A stretch of DNA of 64,000 bases from Trypanosoma brucei gambiense DAL972 (GCF_000210295.1 NC_026744.1:3162001-3226000); one strand, 5' to 3'. Shown: positions 1 to 10,910, numbered from the stretch's first letter. The notes: generated by a model from the letters alone, not told the origin. Numbers and translations: made by a program.

Positions 1-894
1 GACCACTCGACGGTGGCGGTTGAAACAGGAATTGGTAAAGAAGCGGCTCACAGTAGCAGTGGAGGCGGTTCAGTTCCGGGCAACCAGTACTCCTCGGCAA
101 TATCGGAGGGACGTGCAAAACTACTGAAAATCAAGCAGTTGCAGGAGCTGGGTGAACCTCGTGCGTCAAGTGAGCCGGTGCCCCTATCAGATCCCGACAG
201 CGAGTACTTTGTAACACTCATTAAGCACGTATATGTCGCCCATGTGGTGTTGCAATTTAGGGTCAAAAACACCATGGATAGTGTGGTCTTCCGTCGCGTT
301 ACGGTGGAGATGGACACGGAAGAGTTGGATGCAGAGCCGCTCTATGCAATACCCATCAGCGCCATCGAGCCTGGAGCTACAGAGTATGCTTATGCGGTTC
401 TACAATACAGCGAAGGGAGGTACCCAAGTGGGACGCTGGGCTGCCGTATCAAGTTCGCTTTACAGGAGCGTGATGGCAGTAGTGTCGCTGGTGAAGGTGA
501 AGAAGAGTACCCACTTGAGGATTTCGAAGTCAACGTGAGTGACTTCATTACGCCAATCGATCTTGGTGAATGTTTTCAACAGAAGTGGGAGGAACTTCGG
601 CAAGAGGAAACATGTGGGACGTATGCCTTGAGCTCCATGCGCAACCTCACTGCTGCCGCGCACGAGCTGGTAGAATTCTTCGGCATGCATGTAGTTGGGG
701 GGAAAGTGGATAAAATTACAGCGGCATCCCATACACTTCTTATGTCGGGAAGTATGGTAGATGGTGCAAGTTCGCTCGTGATGATTAACGCTCGTCTGTT
801 CATTGCCACAGACAACACTGTGGCCCTGCAACTAACTTTGAGGGGTGGTAGTTCCGAATTGCGTGAATATCTCTCTGGTGCGCTGCTGTCGTAG
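1..894 (+). CDS. Coatomer gamma subunit (gamma-COP), C-terminal part; 5' end outside window
   Basis: The reading frame is open from base 1 to the stop at 892-894, so only the C-terminal 297 residues are present. Gamma-COP is a subunit of the COPI coat that drives Golgi-to-ER and intra-Golgi vesicle transport. The visible part is a low-complexity linker (roughly residues 15-55) followed by the appendage (ear) domain. Family hallmarks are the SEPVPLSDPDSEYFVTLIKH stretch at the start of the ear, the acidic YPLEDFEVNVSDFI segment, and the platform subdomain beginning LGECFQQKWEEL. The first codons shown are not the true start. It is the first member of a plus-strand run. Identification is from remembered family motifs and is strong for an appendage domain of this type; the upstream HEAT-like trunk cannot be seen. 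Confidence 0.9.
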   Translation, partial: DHSTVAVETGIGKEAAHSSSGGGSVPGNQYSSAISEGRAKLLKIKQLQELGEPRASSEPVPLSDPDSEYFVTLIKHVYVAHVVLQFRVKNTMDSVVFRRVTVEMDTEELDAEPLYAIPISAIEPGATEYAYAVLQYSEGRYPSGTLGCRIKFALQERDGSSVAGEGEEEYPLEDFEVNVSDFITPIDLGECFQQKWEELRQEETCGTYALSSMRNLTAAAHELVEFFGMHVVGGKVDKITAASHTLLMSGSMVDGASSLVMINARLFIATDNTVALQLTLRGGSSELREYLSGALLS

Positions 895-2087
895 GCGTGT
901 TTTCGCAATCGACGACTAACTGTGCTTAATTGTGCCGCAGTTTTCAGCGAACAGAACACTACCTTCGTTTTACGTGTTTGCATACACACAAGCCGCGTAG
1001 GCACACACCGACGCCAAGCCGTCGTTTTCGTGTAGGCATGTATTTTTGGAGGTTTGTCTTTCGACACTCTTTGCATTCTATCTGTGATTGTGGAGAGATG
1101 AGATAGTGCATGAGGAACCGTCAAGAAGAGAGGATAAATTGGGGATGGTGTGTGACGGATTGTCATTTGCATTGAGGCACGAAAACTGGGGAGGGAAACA
1201 TGCCAGGGATGCGAGAAAGTCACCAGGTGGCGCGGTTCTTCCAGTGTTTCTTCTTTCCCTCCGTGCTCTTTTTCTGTGTGCATTTCCAAACGTGCAGACC
1301 ATTCCCTTCTACCTCGTTACTTCCTTCATTGCATTTTGTATGGTGTTGTTGCCGTGCCGGTGCGCGGGGCTTCGTCTCTTTTGTATTCCTTGCTCTATGT
1401 TGCTGTGCCGGTCGGTCGCCAGTAACCTAGGATGTTGCTGGCACTTTTTCGCTTGCTTGTGGCACAGTGGCCTGTGGGAGAGGGCGAGCTATTTAAACTC
1501 GTCCATAAGAAGAGGGAGAAAAAAATAACAGAAAGGAAAGAAAATAAAAAGGGTCCGCTGAGGAATTGAAAAGAGGTGACTGAACATACGAAATTACGCG
1601 ACACAAGGAGAGGAAAGGGGTAATACGAAGAAAAACGAAACGAGATGCAAAAGAAATATATATATATATATATATACTTATTTTAGAGGAGGTCTTAGTG
1701 CTTTTAATACCTCTGCTGTTAATGGAAGGATGGCGGAGGCAACCAAACAGGCAGCAGGATTATGATGTGCGGCAGTTTGGTGTGTGTGCTAAGAATTTGT
1801 CGGAATCGTCCTGCATCATCCGTTTGTGAGTGTGTTTGTGCGTACGCATTCGTGCTCGAAGGACGTATGGGGTAATTCCCTTGTTTCTTTCTACCATTGT
1901 GCCAATAAAAGTATATCTCGCCTCCTCAAATTTTCCTCGTCTTCCCTCCACATGTGCGTTTCCCCCCAGTACTCACTGGAGCGCACTCAATCATCGTGAT
2001 AAACATACGTGGACATACACGTCAGGCGCTGCACTGAGGGTATTTCGCATAACGTAGAATTAGAGTGGCCAACTTCAGAAGCTGTCG
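895..2087. other. Intergenic region after gamma-COP
   Basis: This 1.2 kb stretch has no credible gene; its open frames are short and lack supported starts. It should contain the gamma-COP 3' UTR and poly(A) site and the trans-splice signals of the next gene. Pyrimidine-rich stretches occur around 1240-1400 and 1880-1970. A dinucleotide TA run lies at 1656-1676. Confidence 0.6.
1656..1676. repeat. (TA)n microsatellite
   Basis: An uninterrupted alternating AT run of about 21 bases in the intergenic region. It is a typical length-variable locus. Confidence 0.9.
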
Positions 2088-2633
2088 ATGGATAGTGGGA
2101 CCAAAAGGGAATTCGGTCGCAACGTGACGAATGTGGACGACTTTAAGGGTGCCAAGTTAACGCCTTCAAAGATCCACCACCAGAAGTTTGAGGGCAGTGA
2201 CAAACGCCATGGAGTCAGGTTGGCCGACGAAGGCAAGTGGTGTATTCACAAACGGAGCCGGGTGGAGCCTGTCGCCGCCGGGCCTTCACGTGAGAGGAGC
2301 GTGGAGGAGACAAAATCCACAACGACGTGCTGCTCCTTACCTCTGCCAAGTCAGGAAACAAACCTCTGCAGCATTCGTGGCGACAGCAACACCTGCAGTA
2401 GCGATGACAGCAGCATTGAAAGGTACTTTGACGAAAGTTGCGAGGCTATCGAAGCTCCCACAGCTCCGGCGCCGCGACCTCCGTCACCGACATGGAATAA
2501 TGCCTTGCGTACCGTATCGGGGACAGCTGCTGCCGTATTGCAGGACCTAAAAAATGCGGCATCCCTGCAAACTGACCAGAGCAGCAGTAGCGAGGTGCTG
2601 CAATCACCACCAGTAATTCCACTTATCTTGTAA
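2088..2633 (+). CDS. Hypothetical protein, 181 aa, Ser/Pro-rich
   Basis: An ATG-initiated frame of 181 residues that I do not recognise. The protein is polar and low in complexity, with a basic N-terminal half (many Lys/Arg/His to about residue 70). Ser-rich patches follow at roughly 103-112 and 163-172, and a Pro/Ala-rich stretch at 124-133. There is no signal peptide, membrane segment or catalytic motif. It lies in the plus-strand run between gamma-COP and the large charged protein. Disorder throughout suggests a regulatory or scaffold role, but that is inference. The GC-rich third positions look like neighbouring coding genes, which supports it being real. Confidence 0.6.
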   Translation: MDSGTKREFGRNVTNVDDFKGAKLTPSKIHHQKFEGSDKRHGVRLADEGKWCIHKRSRVEPVAAGPSRERSVEETKSTTTCCSLPLPSQETNLCSIRGDSNTCSSDDSSIERYFDESCEAIEAPTAPAPRPPSPTWNNALRTVSGTAAAVLQDLKNAASLQTDQSSSSEVLQSPPVIPLIL

Positions 2634-3336
2634 CAGGTTATATCCCCTGACCTCTGATCCCGTGAGAGGTGAGCGTGCAAAGTACAAGGGGAATCTTCTG
2701 CAGCATGCATACAGGTGCTCGTTGAGTGTTGAGAATCTTTTCGAAAGCGCGGCACGAAGTGAAGGCTTCTGATCGATTGTTGTTAACTTTCCTCACGCTT
2801 GTGAGTACCGACCCACACTTTCTCCTTAAGATCATTTTTGTACCCCCTTTTTATTCATTCACTGGTTGGGGAACTCTTCAGATAGGTCCCGCTATCTTCA
2901 AAGCCTAAAGTTAAAGGGGCTTGATCATAGAGAGTGGGTAGCAGATCGTGAATGCAGGCTAGAAGAACGAGGAAGTTTCCCTCTTCTTGTGCATCGCAAG
3001 CGGATTGATTTGGTAGATAGCGGTTCATTGTTAAAGTTTCTAGCTTTGCCACTTTGTGGTCGAAGAAATTTTGAACATTTTGCTGTGTACTGCTCCCCCC
3101 GAAAATAAGTGTATATTTCCTTGTTGCCTTACGTCGGTGACTGCTCGTACATTATTTTATTTTACTTGTCTATGGTTACTGTTTACGACACCACTGTCAC
3201 CTAAAGTGTGAGACGGCGCAGCAGACCGCGGGCACTGCACTTGCGGTCAGTATTGACTAATAAAGTAAATATCAGCCGAGCAAAAAGGCATCATACGGCA
3301 AGGGTAGGTCCAAACACATACACGCGTCTTCTGCAT
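2634..3336. other. Intergenic region with candidate trans-splice signals
   Basis: I see no gene here. A T-rich stretch around 3150-3190 (TTATTTTATTTTACTTG and following) precedes AG dinucleotides near 3204. This is a plausible spliced-leader acceptor region for the gene starting at 3337. Confidence 0.5.
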
Positions 3337-5664
3337 ATGTTGCGGCTCGTGCTGACGCTGCTAGCGAAGAAGAAGGTGCCACCTCCGCCAAAGCGGGGGC
3401 GACCCGCGACCCCCCAGCGAGGGAAGTCGAAGTTAGTTCCAAAGGGGCGCTCACCGTCGTTGACCCGAAAAGTGACACCGAAGGTCGTCAGCCGTCAGTC
3501 GCCTGCGAAAAAGAGCACGATCAAGGTATCCACTGCGAGGGTTAGCCGTAGGAGCGATAATAAAGGTAGGGGGAGCAAACTCATCGACGATGTGGACAGC
3601 TTTCCCGTGGCGGCTGCCGTGGAGCATGCGCCCGCCGTCGTCCCGTCAGTTGAGGTTGCAGCTACATCCACCGCGATGACGGTGACTAGAAAACCACACT
3701 ACTCTCTCGCCACAGCTGTTTCAACTGTTATTGTCCCTCCCTGCGCGAACGCCGTGCTGGAGACGATGAAACAGACGCTCTCACCTTCCGTGAGATCTCC
3801 AAGTGAGGCTGGTGTCGACCTCTGCGGTGATGGGAGCGGTGTCGAGCAGGGCGGGGAGCCACCGTCACAAATGGAAGAATTTTACACGCCAAAGAAAGGA
3901 CCTCTCTTTGCCACCGCTGTCATTGCCGGCACTAATGCGGTTAAACAAACCAGTCAATTGATCCCCTTCTGCCACCCAGCGCGCATACACAAGTGCTCCT
4001 TTACCTTTAGGCGGCGCGTGCTTGGCGGCCTTACACGCATTTCCTCCCTTCCTCATCGTGTTGTTTTGAGGAAAAGAGCAACACCTTCCCCTCATTCGAG
4101 CCGCAACCGTCCTGAGTGCAGCGTTATTTACTGCTTTTGTACGGTGGCAACAGATGATGAGACACGTTCCGGGGTAGAAATGGAGGCACTAGCTGGAGCA
4201 ACGATGGCAGCACTCACAATGTACGACATGCTGCGCGCCCTTCCGTCTGCGCAGGAAGATGGAATCAGCGTTGGCGAAGCCTTTGTGCTGGCAAAGAGAG
4301 GTTCCCGTGGGGACTTTACGAAGCTCCTCGTATCTGAGCTTCCAGCGGAGGACTCGGCTGGTGCCATGGGCGAGGTAAGAAGAGCGGCATTAACCACAGG
4401 ACGGGAGGATAACGCAAGTGAGGACAATTTCACATACGCTGATGACTATGAAAATCTAAGTGGTGGGGAAGGGCTGGAAACTGGAGTGGAGGAACACATG
4501 AAAGTTGGAACTCTACAAACCTCCGGGTCGCGATGCGGAGGGTTAGACGATGGAGAGCACCAGTCAGAAGAATTCCACGGCGCTGCAGATGCCATCGATG
4601 GTGATGCTGCGAGGCGGGAGCGTCAGCGTGAGCGTGATGCAATTCTTGGTGAGGCAGAGGAAATGGAGGCGGAAGGGAGTGTTACCAACCCGGAAGAAGA
4701 GGAAAGGGCAATGCCGGAAGAGGCTGCCACTCTGATAGATCGGAGCGCTTGGTGGAGGTCCACCGCACGGGATCGGAGACTGCAACATTTGCAGCAAAAT
4801 ATGAGGCATGAAGGGAACTCAAATCGGTCGGCACCTCAGGCTCCGGCACACAAGTCACCGGAGGTGAGGCCACCGATGCAGAAGGATGCGATGAAGAAGT
4901 TAGGTGTGAAAAACAAACCTCAGGAGTTGCCGTTTCAAAGGCCAAAGATTATACCGGTGAGTAAAAAATCTGTGAAGCTTGTGGATAAGAATGGTGGTAT
5001 CGCTGTTCCGAAGGGGCAGCGCGTAGTTGTGGTGGAGGACGAGTATTATGAGGAGAATGGGGATGAAGCACACGCCGACGATGAGATTTACGGTGGTGAT
5101 GATAGTGAATATGAGGAACTTTACAACGACGATGATGCTTTGGGGGACGAAACTGCATTGGAGTCCGAGGCGCAGCATAAGAAGTTGCTGAGGTACAAAA
5201 GTGGTGAGTCTGTTAGAGCGCAGACCACATCCAGGGGTGCCGTCAGCGTCCACAAGAAAGGAAGGGACTACCGTGATAATGACAGCTACAACGACGAGAA
5301 TGCCAGCGAGGACGGTTTGTTTGAAGAGGAGATGGAGATGGGTTCACGACAGAAGGTTAAAAAGGGTAAAATAGTTCAGACATTGCTTTCCCGAAGGGGA
5401 AATGCCAGGGCGACCGACGATAGCTACGATCACGACAACCAGTCTGTGACATCTCCCAAACACGAATCGTGGGATGCCGAGGAAGCAAAGGAATGGGAAA
5501 GCGAAGAGGATGATTGGAGTAATATAAATATGCACAATGAAACCGAGAGTGTAGCGAAGGGGCATCTGCACCCCAAAAGGCGTAATCCCCTCCCACTACC
5601 GAAGAAAAAGGAGATGAAATTCAAGAAGACTATCAAACAGAAACAACGCCCTGAGAAACGGTAG
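3337..5664 (+). CDS. Large charged low-complexity protein with an AT-hook-like motif, 775 aa
   Basis: The open frame extends upstream to about 3208 without an ATG; the first in-frame ATG is at 3337 and is used here. The product begins with a short hydrophobic stretch and then has a KRGRPATP motif at about residues 19-26, which resembles an AT-hook (GRP core in a basic setting), inside a Lys/Pro/Arg-rich segment to about residue 80. The middle is poorly conserved-looking. From about residue 355 onward it is acidic, peaking at roughly 567-604 with long Asp/Glu/Tyr runs. The last 30 residues are strongly basic (KKK and KRR clusters) and could be a nuclear localisation signal. I do not recognise the family. 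The combination fits a nuclear or nucleolar DNA- or histone-interacting protein, but that is inference from composition alone. Confidence 0.75.
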   Translation: MLRLVLTLLAKKKVPPPPKRGRPATPQRGKSKLVPKGRSPSLTRKVTPKVVSRQSPAKKSTIKVSTARVSRRSDNKGRGSKLIDDVDSFPVAAAVEHAPAVVPSVEVAATSTAMTVTRKPHYSLATAVSTVIVPPCANAVLETMKQTLSPSVRSPSEAGVDLCGDGSGVEQGGEPPSQMEEFYTPKKGPLFATAVIAGTNAVKQTSQLIPFCHPARIHKCSFTFRRRVLGGLTRISSLPHRVVLRKRATPSPHSSRNRPECSVIYCFCTVATDDETRSGVEMEALAGATMAALTMYDMLRALPSAQEDGISVGEAFVLAKRGSRGDFTKLLVSELPAEDSAGAMGEVRRAALTTGREDNASEDNFTYADDYENLSGGEGLETGVEEHMKVGTLQTSGSRCGGLDDGEHQSEEFHGAADAIDGDAARRERQRERDAILGEAEEMEAEGSVTNPEEEERAMPEEAATLIDRSAWWRSTARDRRLQHLQQNMRHEGNSNRSAPQAPAHKSPEVRPPMQKDAMKKLGVKNKPQELPFQRPKIIPVSKKSVKLVDKNGGIAVPKGQRVVVVEDEYYEENGDEAHADDEIYGGDDSEYEELYNDDDALGDETALESEAQHKKLLRYKSGESVRAQTTSRGAVSVHKKGRDYRDNDSYNDENASEDGLFEEEMEMGSRQKVKKGKIVQTLLSRRGNARATDDSYDHDNQSVTSPKHESWDAEEAKEWESEEDDWSNINMHNETESVAKGHLHPKRRNPLPLPKKKEMKFKKTIKQKQRPEKR

Positions 5665-6325
5665 CGTTCGTGCTTAGATTTACAACGGCAGTTGTGCGCA
5701 AGGTCATCTTGCAGTATCGCCAAGGTCACACTGTGAGCCTCCCGAGAAACTCAGTGGGGCTGCTGCAGTTGTGAAGCAGCAAAATAGAGTAACTCGCAGG
5801 TTAGAAGCACAGTGACCACATAGAGTTTCAAACAATCATATACTTTTCCCTTCTGCGTCACAGATAGAGGCATGTCGCACAAAGCAGCTACGGAAGTATT
5901 TAGTGACGGCGTTGGCGCCTGTTTTTGCTCGTGACTTTCTGTATCTCCATTGTAAGCATGCTCAGCGCGTTCCTTAGCGATTTTGCAGCATGTCCATACA
6001 TTGGTGCATATGATGGGGGAAGGGGATGTTTCCCCACGTACTACCATTAGACCAAAAAGAGCACATATTTATATCCCGTAATTTGTACGTTAGTAATACA
6101 TTGAACTTTCGGCCGCTTTGTTGTGTGCCTCCCACAGCTTCTGTTTTTTTTTTCTTTTTTACCCTTCCTCATCAACTGCTTTTTTTTTTTTTGGTGCCCT
6201 TTCTTTCGCTCAACTGGGAGACTGATATGTGTGGATTTTCGCGAAAAAAAAAAATCCGGTGGTGTGAAGTGGTGTGGAACTGAGGAGAGAGGGCTTAAGT
6301 AAAACCATACCATTAAAAGTTGCAC
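5665..6325. other. Intergenic region
   Basis: No gene seen. It holds polypyrimidine tracts at about 6140-6190, including T runs of nine and twelve or more. These are well placed as trans-splicing and polyadenylation signals between the large charged protein and the MsrB gene. Confidence 0.5.
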
Positions 6326-6877
6326 ATGCGCAGCAGGAACCTGTCCCCGTTTTCTACCTCCACATCGTGGCGGCGAGCACTTTGTATCAGTACAGCGGCT
6401 GAAACGCCCTCTTATTTTTCCTGCCTTCTCTTCTATACTGTACGGCAGTCATCAATGACACACTGCGCAAGTAAGAAGCAGGCAGATGGATCAAAAGATA
6501 TTGGAGATGCCGCATGGAGGGAGAAGTTAACCACACAAGAGTACCGCGTGCTCCGTCAGAAGGCCACGGATCCGCCATTCGGGGCTTACAATACCCATTT
6601 TGAAACTGGGACATATCACTGCGCCGGCTGCGGAACACTGCTTTATAAATCATCCATGAAGTTTCCCTGTGAGTGCGGCTGGCCAGCGTTCTTTGACTGC
6701 GTGCCATTGGCTGTCCGTGAGGAGCCCGACAGTGATGGGGTCCGAACGGAAATTTTATGCAATGCATGTGGAGGGCACTTGGGCCACGTGTTTCGTGGAG
6801 AGGGCTTCAATAATCCACCACCTAACGAACGACATTGTGTGAATGGAACAGCTATTCGTTTTCAATCCGAGAAGTAA
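6326..6877 (+). CDS. msrB: Peptide-methionine (R)-S-oxide reductase, MsrB family
   Basis: MsrB enzymes reduce the R-epimer of methionine sulfoxide in oxidised proteins. The C-terminal 130 residues match the family throughout: WREKLTTQEYRVLRQKATDPPFGAY, then the zinc-binding pair CAGC and CNAC (two CxxC), the CGWPAFFD segment, the VRTEI..CNACGGHLGHVF block, and the catalytic-Cys region RHCVNG (usually R-x-C-I/V-N). The first ATG at 6326 adds a 43-residue leader rich in Ser, Arg and hydrophobic residues, which could be a mitochondrial targeting peptide. An internal ATG at 6455 would give a cytosolic form starting MTHCASKKQ. The Cys that resolves the sulfenic acid varies among MsrB proteins and was not assigned. 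Family identification is strong; localisation is inference. Confidence 0.93.
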   Translation: MRSRNLSPFSTSTSWRRALCISTAAETPSYFSCLLFYTVRQSSMTHCASKKQADGSKDIGDAAWREKLTTQEYRVLRQKATDPPFGAYNTHFETGTYHCAGCGTLLYKSSMKFPCECGWPAFFDCVPLAVREEPDSDGVRTEILCNACGGHLGHVFRGEGFNNPPPNERHCVNGTAIRFQSEK

Positions 6878-7613
6878 TATGTGTTTTAGAACCCCATACC
6901 ACCTGACGCACGTGCAAAAAAAAAAAAGAAAAAGAAAAGTAATATCGCAACATGCTGTTCCTCTTATTGTTATTATTTATTTCTTTTTGCACAACTAAAC
7001 CCTCTTCACTACATGCTTTGATTGCGTCTGCTTTGACTGACTCTTCCCCCCCCCCCTTTGTCCACTATTTTTCGACGCTTTATTGCCGGTTAGGGTCACA
7101 CTGGCGGTTAAGGGAAGTGGTGGAAATGGAACGGGAGGGAGTTCCCGAAAGGAACGTAGAGATAAATAAAGGTGGGATAGGGAATTAGTATTAGTCGATG
7201 ATTTGTCACAAACTAAACCGGCGTACATTTCCTCATGTGGTTCAACTGTTCAACGCGCTACTCGATAATTTTTCAAAGCGTTAGTGTGACCCGCTCTCTA
7301 AAACTGCCACTTCTCTTTTTCTTCGGTATTTTCGCACTCCCACTCTCAGCTTCACACACTAACCCCCAGCGCTTGTGGAGTTGCTCACCCAGGACCTGAA
7401 GGAGGGGGCAAAGGAGCAAAGGTAAAAGATAGACAAGGGTTATTTTAAACAACCTCATAAACAAACTTGTTTTTTTTTAAGAAAAAAAAAGTGCCACTAT
7501 CCCGCACTTTCTTACCTTATCCGTTTCGTCGCCCGCGCGGGGGTGGTGTGCACTTGCTTAACTTTCTTTTCCTTTAAGAGGGGAGCGGTTTAAAGTGGTC
7601 ACGCGACCAACAG
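6878..7613. other. Intergenic region
   Basis: No gene seen. It includes A- and T-rich tracts near 6915-6935, a C run near 7047-7057 and a T run near 7470. The stretch TTTCTTTTCCTTTAAGAG just before 7585 is a plausible spliced-leader acceptor for the phosphatase gene. Confidence 0.5.
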
Positions 7614-8534
7614 ATGAGCGACTTAAACGCCATGATAGAAACTTTGTATGCCGGCCGCCTAATTACAGAGAGGCAAGTGGTGCAATTGTGTGACTGGTGC
7701 AAAGACATCTTCCTGGAGGAAGGTAATGTTGACGTGGTGTTTGCACCGGTTACCCTTTGCGGGGACATTCACGGTCAGTTCTTTGATTTGTTGGAATTAT
7801 TTCGTCACGGCGGGCGTGTGCCGGACACAAGTTATGTCTTCATGGGCGACTACGTGGACCGCGGTTACCATAGTGTTGAGACGCTTCTATTGCTTCTTCT
7901 CTTGAAGGTCAGATATCCTGACCGCATCACACTCTTACGTGGAAATCACGAGTCTCGGCAGATCACGCAGGTGTACGGATTCTACGATGAATGTTATCGC
8001 AAGTTTGGTAGTGCGACTGTTTGGCGCCTGTGCACGGACCTGTTTGACTACATGCCACTTTCGGCGGTTGTGGAGGGCAGTGTTTTTTGTGTGCATGGCG
8101 GTCTCAGCCCACATATCGCCACATTAGACGAAATACGGGCACTAGACCGCAAGCAGGAAGTGCCACACGACGGTCCAATGAGTGACCTTCTTTGGTCTGA
8201 CCCAGACGAGATGGAGGGTTGGGGTGTTAGTCCACGCGGCGCTGGTTTCATCTTTGGTGGTGATGTGGCTAAAACATTCAATCACAAGAACGGCCTGAGC
8301 CTTATAGCTCGTGCACATCAACTCGTTTTTGAGGGATACAAATCGATGTTCGACGATAACTGCTGCACTGTGTGGTCAGCACCCAACTACTGCTACCGTT
8401 GTGGCAACGTCGGATCCATCATGCGCATAGGTGAGCAGTCACTGACGGACCGAAGCTTCATCACATTTGGCGCTGCTTCCGCTGAAACCCGTGGCCACCT
8501 GACGAAACAAACGCCACCGGAGTATTTCCTATAA
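7614..8534 (+). CDS. Serine/threonine protein phosphatase catalytic subunit, PP2A/PP4/PP6 group
   Basis: A complete 306-residue PPP-family phosphatase, the usual length for PP2A-type catalytic subunits. The metal-binding signatures are intact: GDIHG at about 52, GDYVDRG at about 77, RGNHES at about 109, and the HGG loop near 161. The [11 protein letters not shown] segment, and the ending PPEYFL (compare the TPDYFL and DYFL tails of PP2A and PP4), place it in the PP2A-like group rather than PP1 or PP2B. The segment [18 protein letters not shown] favours the PP2A/PP4 side over PP6. The C-terminal Leu, carboxymethylated in PP2A, is retained. The exact orthologue cannot be settled by eye. The nearly invariant sequence shows no sign of decay. 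Confidence 0.95.
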   Translation: MSDLNAMIETLYAGRLITERQVVQLCDWCKDIFLEEGNVDVVFAPVTLCGDIHGQFFDLLELFRHGGRVPDTSYVFMGDYVDRGYHSVETLLLLLLLKVRYPDRITLLRGNHESRQITQVYGFYDECYRKFGSATVWRLCTDLFDYMPLSAVVEGSVFCVHGGLSPHIATLDEIRALDRKQEVPHDGPMSDLLWSDPDEMEGWGVSPRGAGFIFGGDVAKTFNHKNGLSLIARAHQLVFEGYKSMFDDNCCTVWSAPNYCYRCGNVGSIMRIGEQSLTDRSFITFGAASAETRGHLTKQTPPEYFL

Positions 8535-9073
8535 GCAATGGTTTCTTTTTTTTTTTCTTTTAGGAGTTTTTACGGCAGTGGGCAGAGGTGCTCCGGCAGT
8601 GGTGGGCGCTGGGGAGGGAAGGAGTGCGAGGTTTGGGGAGTTTCAGTGGTGCAAAGGGCGTTTGCCGTCTGCCTTTTTTTGTTGGTTATTTCATTCCGCG
8701 GCTCGAGTACGGAGGGAGTTGGGCTAGGAACCGGAGAGTAAAGAAACGCTAAAATGGGTGAGTGACACGTTATTGTGTGTGCGTGAGTGCGCTCTTTTTT
8801 ATTTTTGCTCGCGCTCTTCAGGGCTCCGTGAAACAACCACACTCCGTGCATTCAGCGGGGTACTTTCCCCTTTGTTAATAAAGCAATGTCATACACTACA
8901 GTGCGATGTGTCTGAGGGTCTTAACTGCTGATGTTTTCACATTGCTCTTACTTAGGCACCGACCGACTGGTTGAGGAATTGCAGACCAAAAAAAAAAAGC
9001 AAAGCTAAGAAAACTCAGTTACTACTTCTGTCGAAGGGTTGGGGCGAGTGACTGTGATCACAGATCGATTTCA
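8535..9073. other. Intergenic region
   Basis: No credible gene. A T-rich tract directly follows the phosphatase stop (8546-8566). A GT/GA-rich middle and an A run near 8990-8998 follow. It probably holds the phosphatase 3' UTR and the COX15 splice signals. Confidence 0.5.
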
Positions 9074-10255
9074 ATGATTCGCCTTCGTTATCGTGCACGG
9101 GAAGTGGCATTCGGGTGGTCGAGGGGACCGGCGCTGTGGTCTACGCGGCGGTTGGAATCGATGGGATCCACCTCGTGGCGCGTTCCGTCAACAAACAAAG
9201 CTGTGGCGCAGTGGTTGTACGGCTCAGCTGCGGTGGTGGGATGCGTTGTTGTAGTTGGTGGTGTCACACGACTCACTGAGAGTGGTCTGAGCATAGTCGA
9301 CTGGAAGCCGGTGACTGGTGTAAGGCCACCCACCACACAAGATGAATGGGAGGAAGAGTTCGCGAAATACCAGAACTTCCCTGAGTTCAAACAAAGAAAC
9401 ACCATGACGCTTGAGGAGTTTAAGTTCATATTCTTTTGGGAGTGGGCCCACCGGGTGTTAGCGCGCAGTGTGGGAATTGTCTATGGTGTGCCCCTCTTGT
9501 ACTTTGTTTGCAGGGGCAGATTCAGAGCGCAGCCTGCGCTTTTGGCCACGCTGAGTGGTATACTTGCACTTGGAGGGGCACAGGGAGCTATGGGATGGTA
9601 CATGGTGCGAAGTGGCCTCGACCCTCAGTTACTTGATGAGAGGCGGAAAGCTAGAGTTTCCACCTACCGACTAGCCGCCCACTTAGTATTGGCCTTCACC
9701 ATTTACGCCTCTTTGATGCGTGTTGGGTTTGGGCTAAAAATGCCGCGGATGGCACACTTTCCCGGAAGGACGCGCATTCAGGCTTGCGCTCGCTGTTGCT
9801 TTGCGGCGGTGCTTTGCACAGTAATTTCAGGGGCTTTTGTGGCAGGCCTCGGCGGGGGTCTCATGTACAACGATGAGCTCCCGTGGATGGGTGGCGGCTT
9901 CATTCCACCGCGGGACCACCTTATGGTTGTGGAGCCGTGGTGGCGTAACGCACTGGAGAACCCCGCGGCGGCGCAGACGTGGCACCGTTTGATGGCGGCT
10001 GTCAGCACCACTGCCATCATGGCGATGAATGCCACATGTTTTCGCTACCGTGTTGCCATTCCGCTCAGCGTCTGGAAGAGTGTGGCAGCCGTTAATGCCA
10101 TGCTAATCGCGCAGGTGTCACTGGGGGTTTGGACTATTGCTTCTTATGTGGATCTCCCCGTAGCGGTAAGTCACCAACTGGGGTCGCTGCTGCTTCTTAC
10201 AACAACAATCCGAGTGTGTGCCGTTCTCGGATCTCGAGGGCTGGTACTTGTGTAA
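9074..10255 (+). CDS. COX15: Heme A synthase (COX15), mitochondrial
   Basis: COX15 oxidises heme O to heme A for cytochrome c oxidase and sits in the mitochondrial inner membrane. The 393-residue product has an Arg-rich N terminus resembling a mitochondrial presequence. It then shows the family block GGVTRLTESGLSIVDWKPVTG, the EFKFIFFWEWAHRVLAR segment, and about eight hydrophobic helices. The four heme-ligand histidines expected in the family are visible near residues 126 (WAHR), 202 (AAHL), 303 (WHRL) and 366 (SHQL). The start is the only ATG that keeps the presequence. Length is typical for eukaryotic COX15. Nothing is truncated. The identification from motifs is strong. Confidence 0.95.
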   Translation: MIRLRYRAREVAFGWSRGPALWSTRRLESMGSTSWRVPSTNKAVAQWLYGSAAVVGCVVVVGGVTRLTESGLSIVDWKPVTGVRPPTTQDEWEEEFAKYQNFPEFKQRNTMTLEEFKFIFFWEWAHRVLARSVGIVYGVPLLYFVCRGRFRAQPALLATLSGILALGGAQGAMGWYMVRSGLDPQLLDERRKARVSTYRLAAHLVLAFTIYASLMRVGFGLKMPRMAHFPGRTRIQACARCCFAAVLCTVISGAFVAGLGGGLMYNDELPWMGGGFIPPRDHLMVVEPWWRNALENPAAAQTWHRLMAAVSTTAIMAMNATCFRYRVAIPLSVWKSVAAVNAMLIAQVSLGVWTIASYVDLPVAVSHQLGSLLLLTTTIRVCAVLGSRGLVLV

Positions 10256-10910
10256 GGTGACATGCCTCATCTCACATCCACCGAAACATTTATGCATCAG
10301 GCGGCGTCTGCGATGGATTTAAATGTAACCCCCGTTGGTGATAATGGGGATTTCTCCATTATTGTTCTCAAAGTTGGAACCAAGGGGAACACCTTCGAAA
10401 AGAGGGAAGAAAGTGAAGTAAAAGTATGGCGGGTCAGCTTCATCATTTCGTTCCCCTTGCCCCCGTCCTCCGAACCCTCAGCGTAGGGGAAATGGGAGGA
10501 TGGGGAGATATAACAGTTAAACGCATTTAACTTACATCGGTGCACTGTGAGAATCATGTACGTGAACCGTGTTATTATTATTATTTTTTTCTGGTAACGT
10601 AGTTGATTTTATTTCCCTTAGCCTTTTCACCGCCACCGCCACCGCGCACACACATATGACGTATCGGGTGACGAGGTGCACAAATTCATGAAAGAACACT
10701 CATGTGGCATTATCGCATAACAGGTAACCAGGGATCCCTTGTCCTGAAGTTTCGGCATGGGATGGCCGCGTTTTCTCTGTAACCACCCAACCTGGTGATT
10801 CTGATTCCTTCGTCCGTTTGTCACACACCTACCAATAAAACCAGACTGCATCCTCAGTTGAACCCTTGTGTGGTTTCTATTTAAAAAAAATAAATAGTAG
10901 AAGGTCTGAG
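10256..10910. other. Intergenic region
   Basis: No supported gene. A 74-codon frame starting at 10262 directly after COX15 looks like chance coding in the 3' UTR. T-rich sequence at about 10574-10590 and later pyrimidine stretches precede the next gene. Confidence 0.5.
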
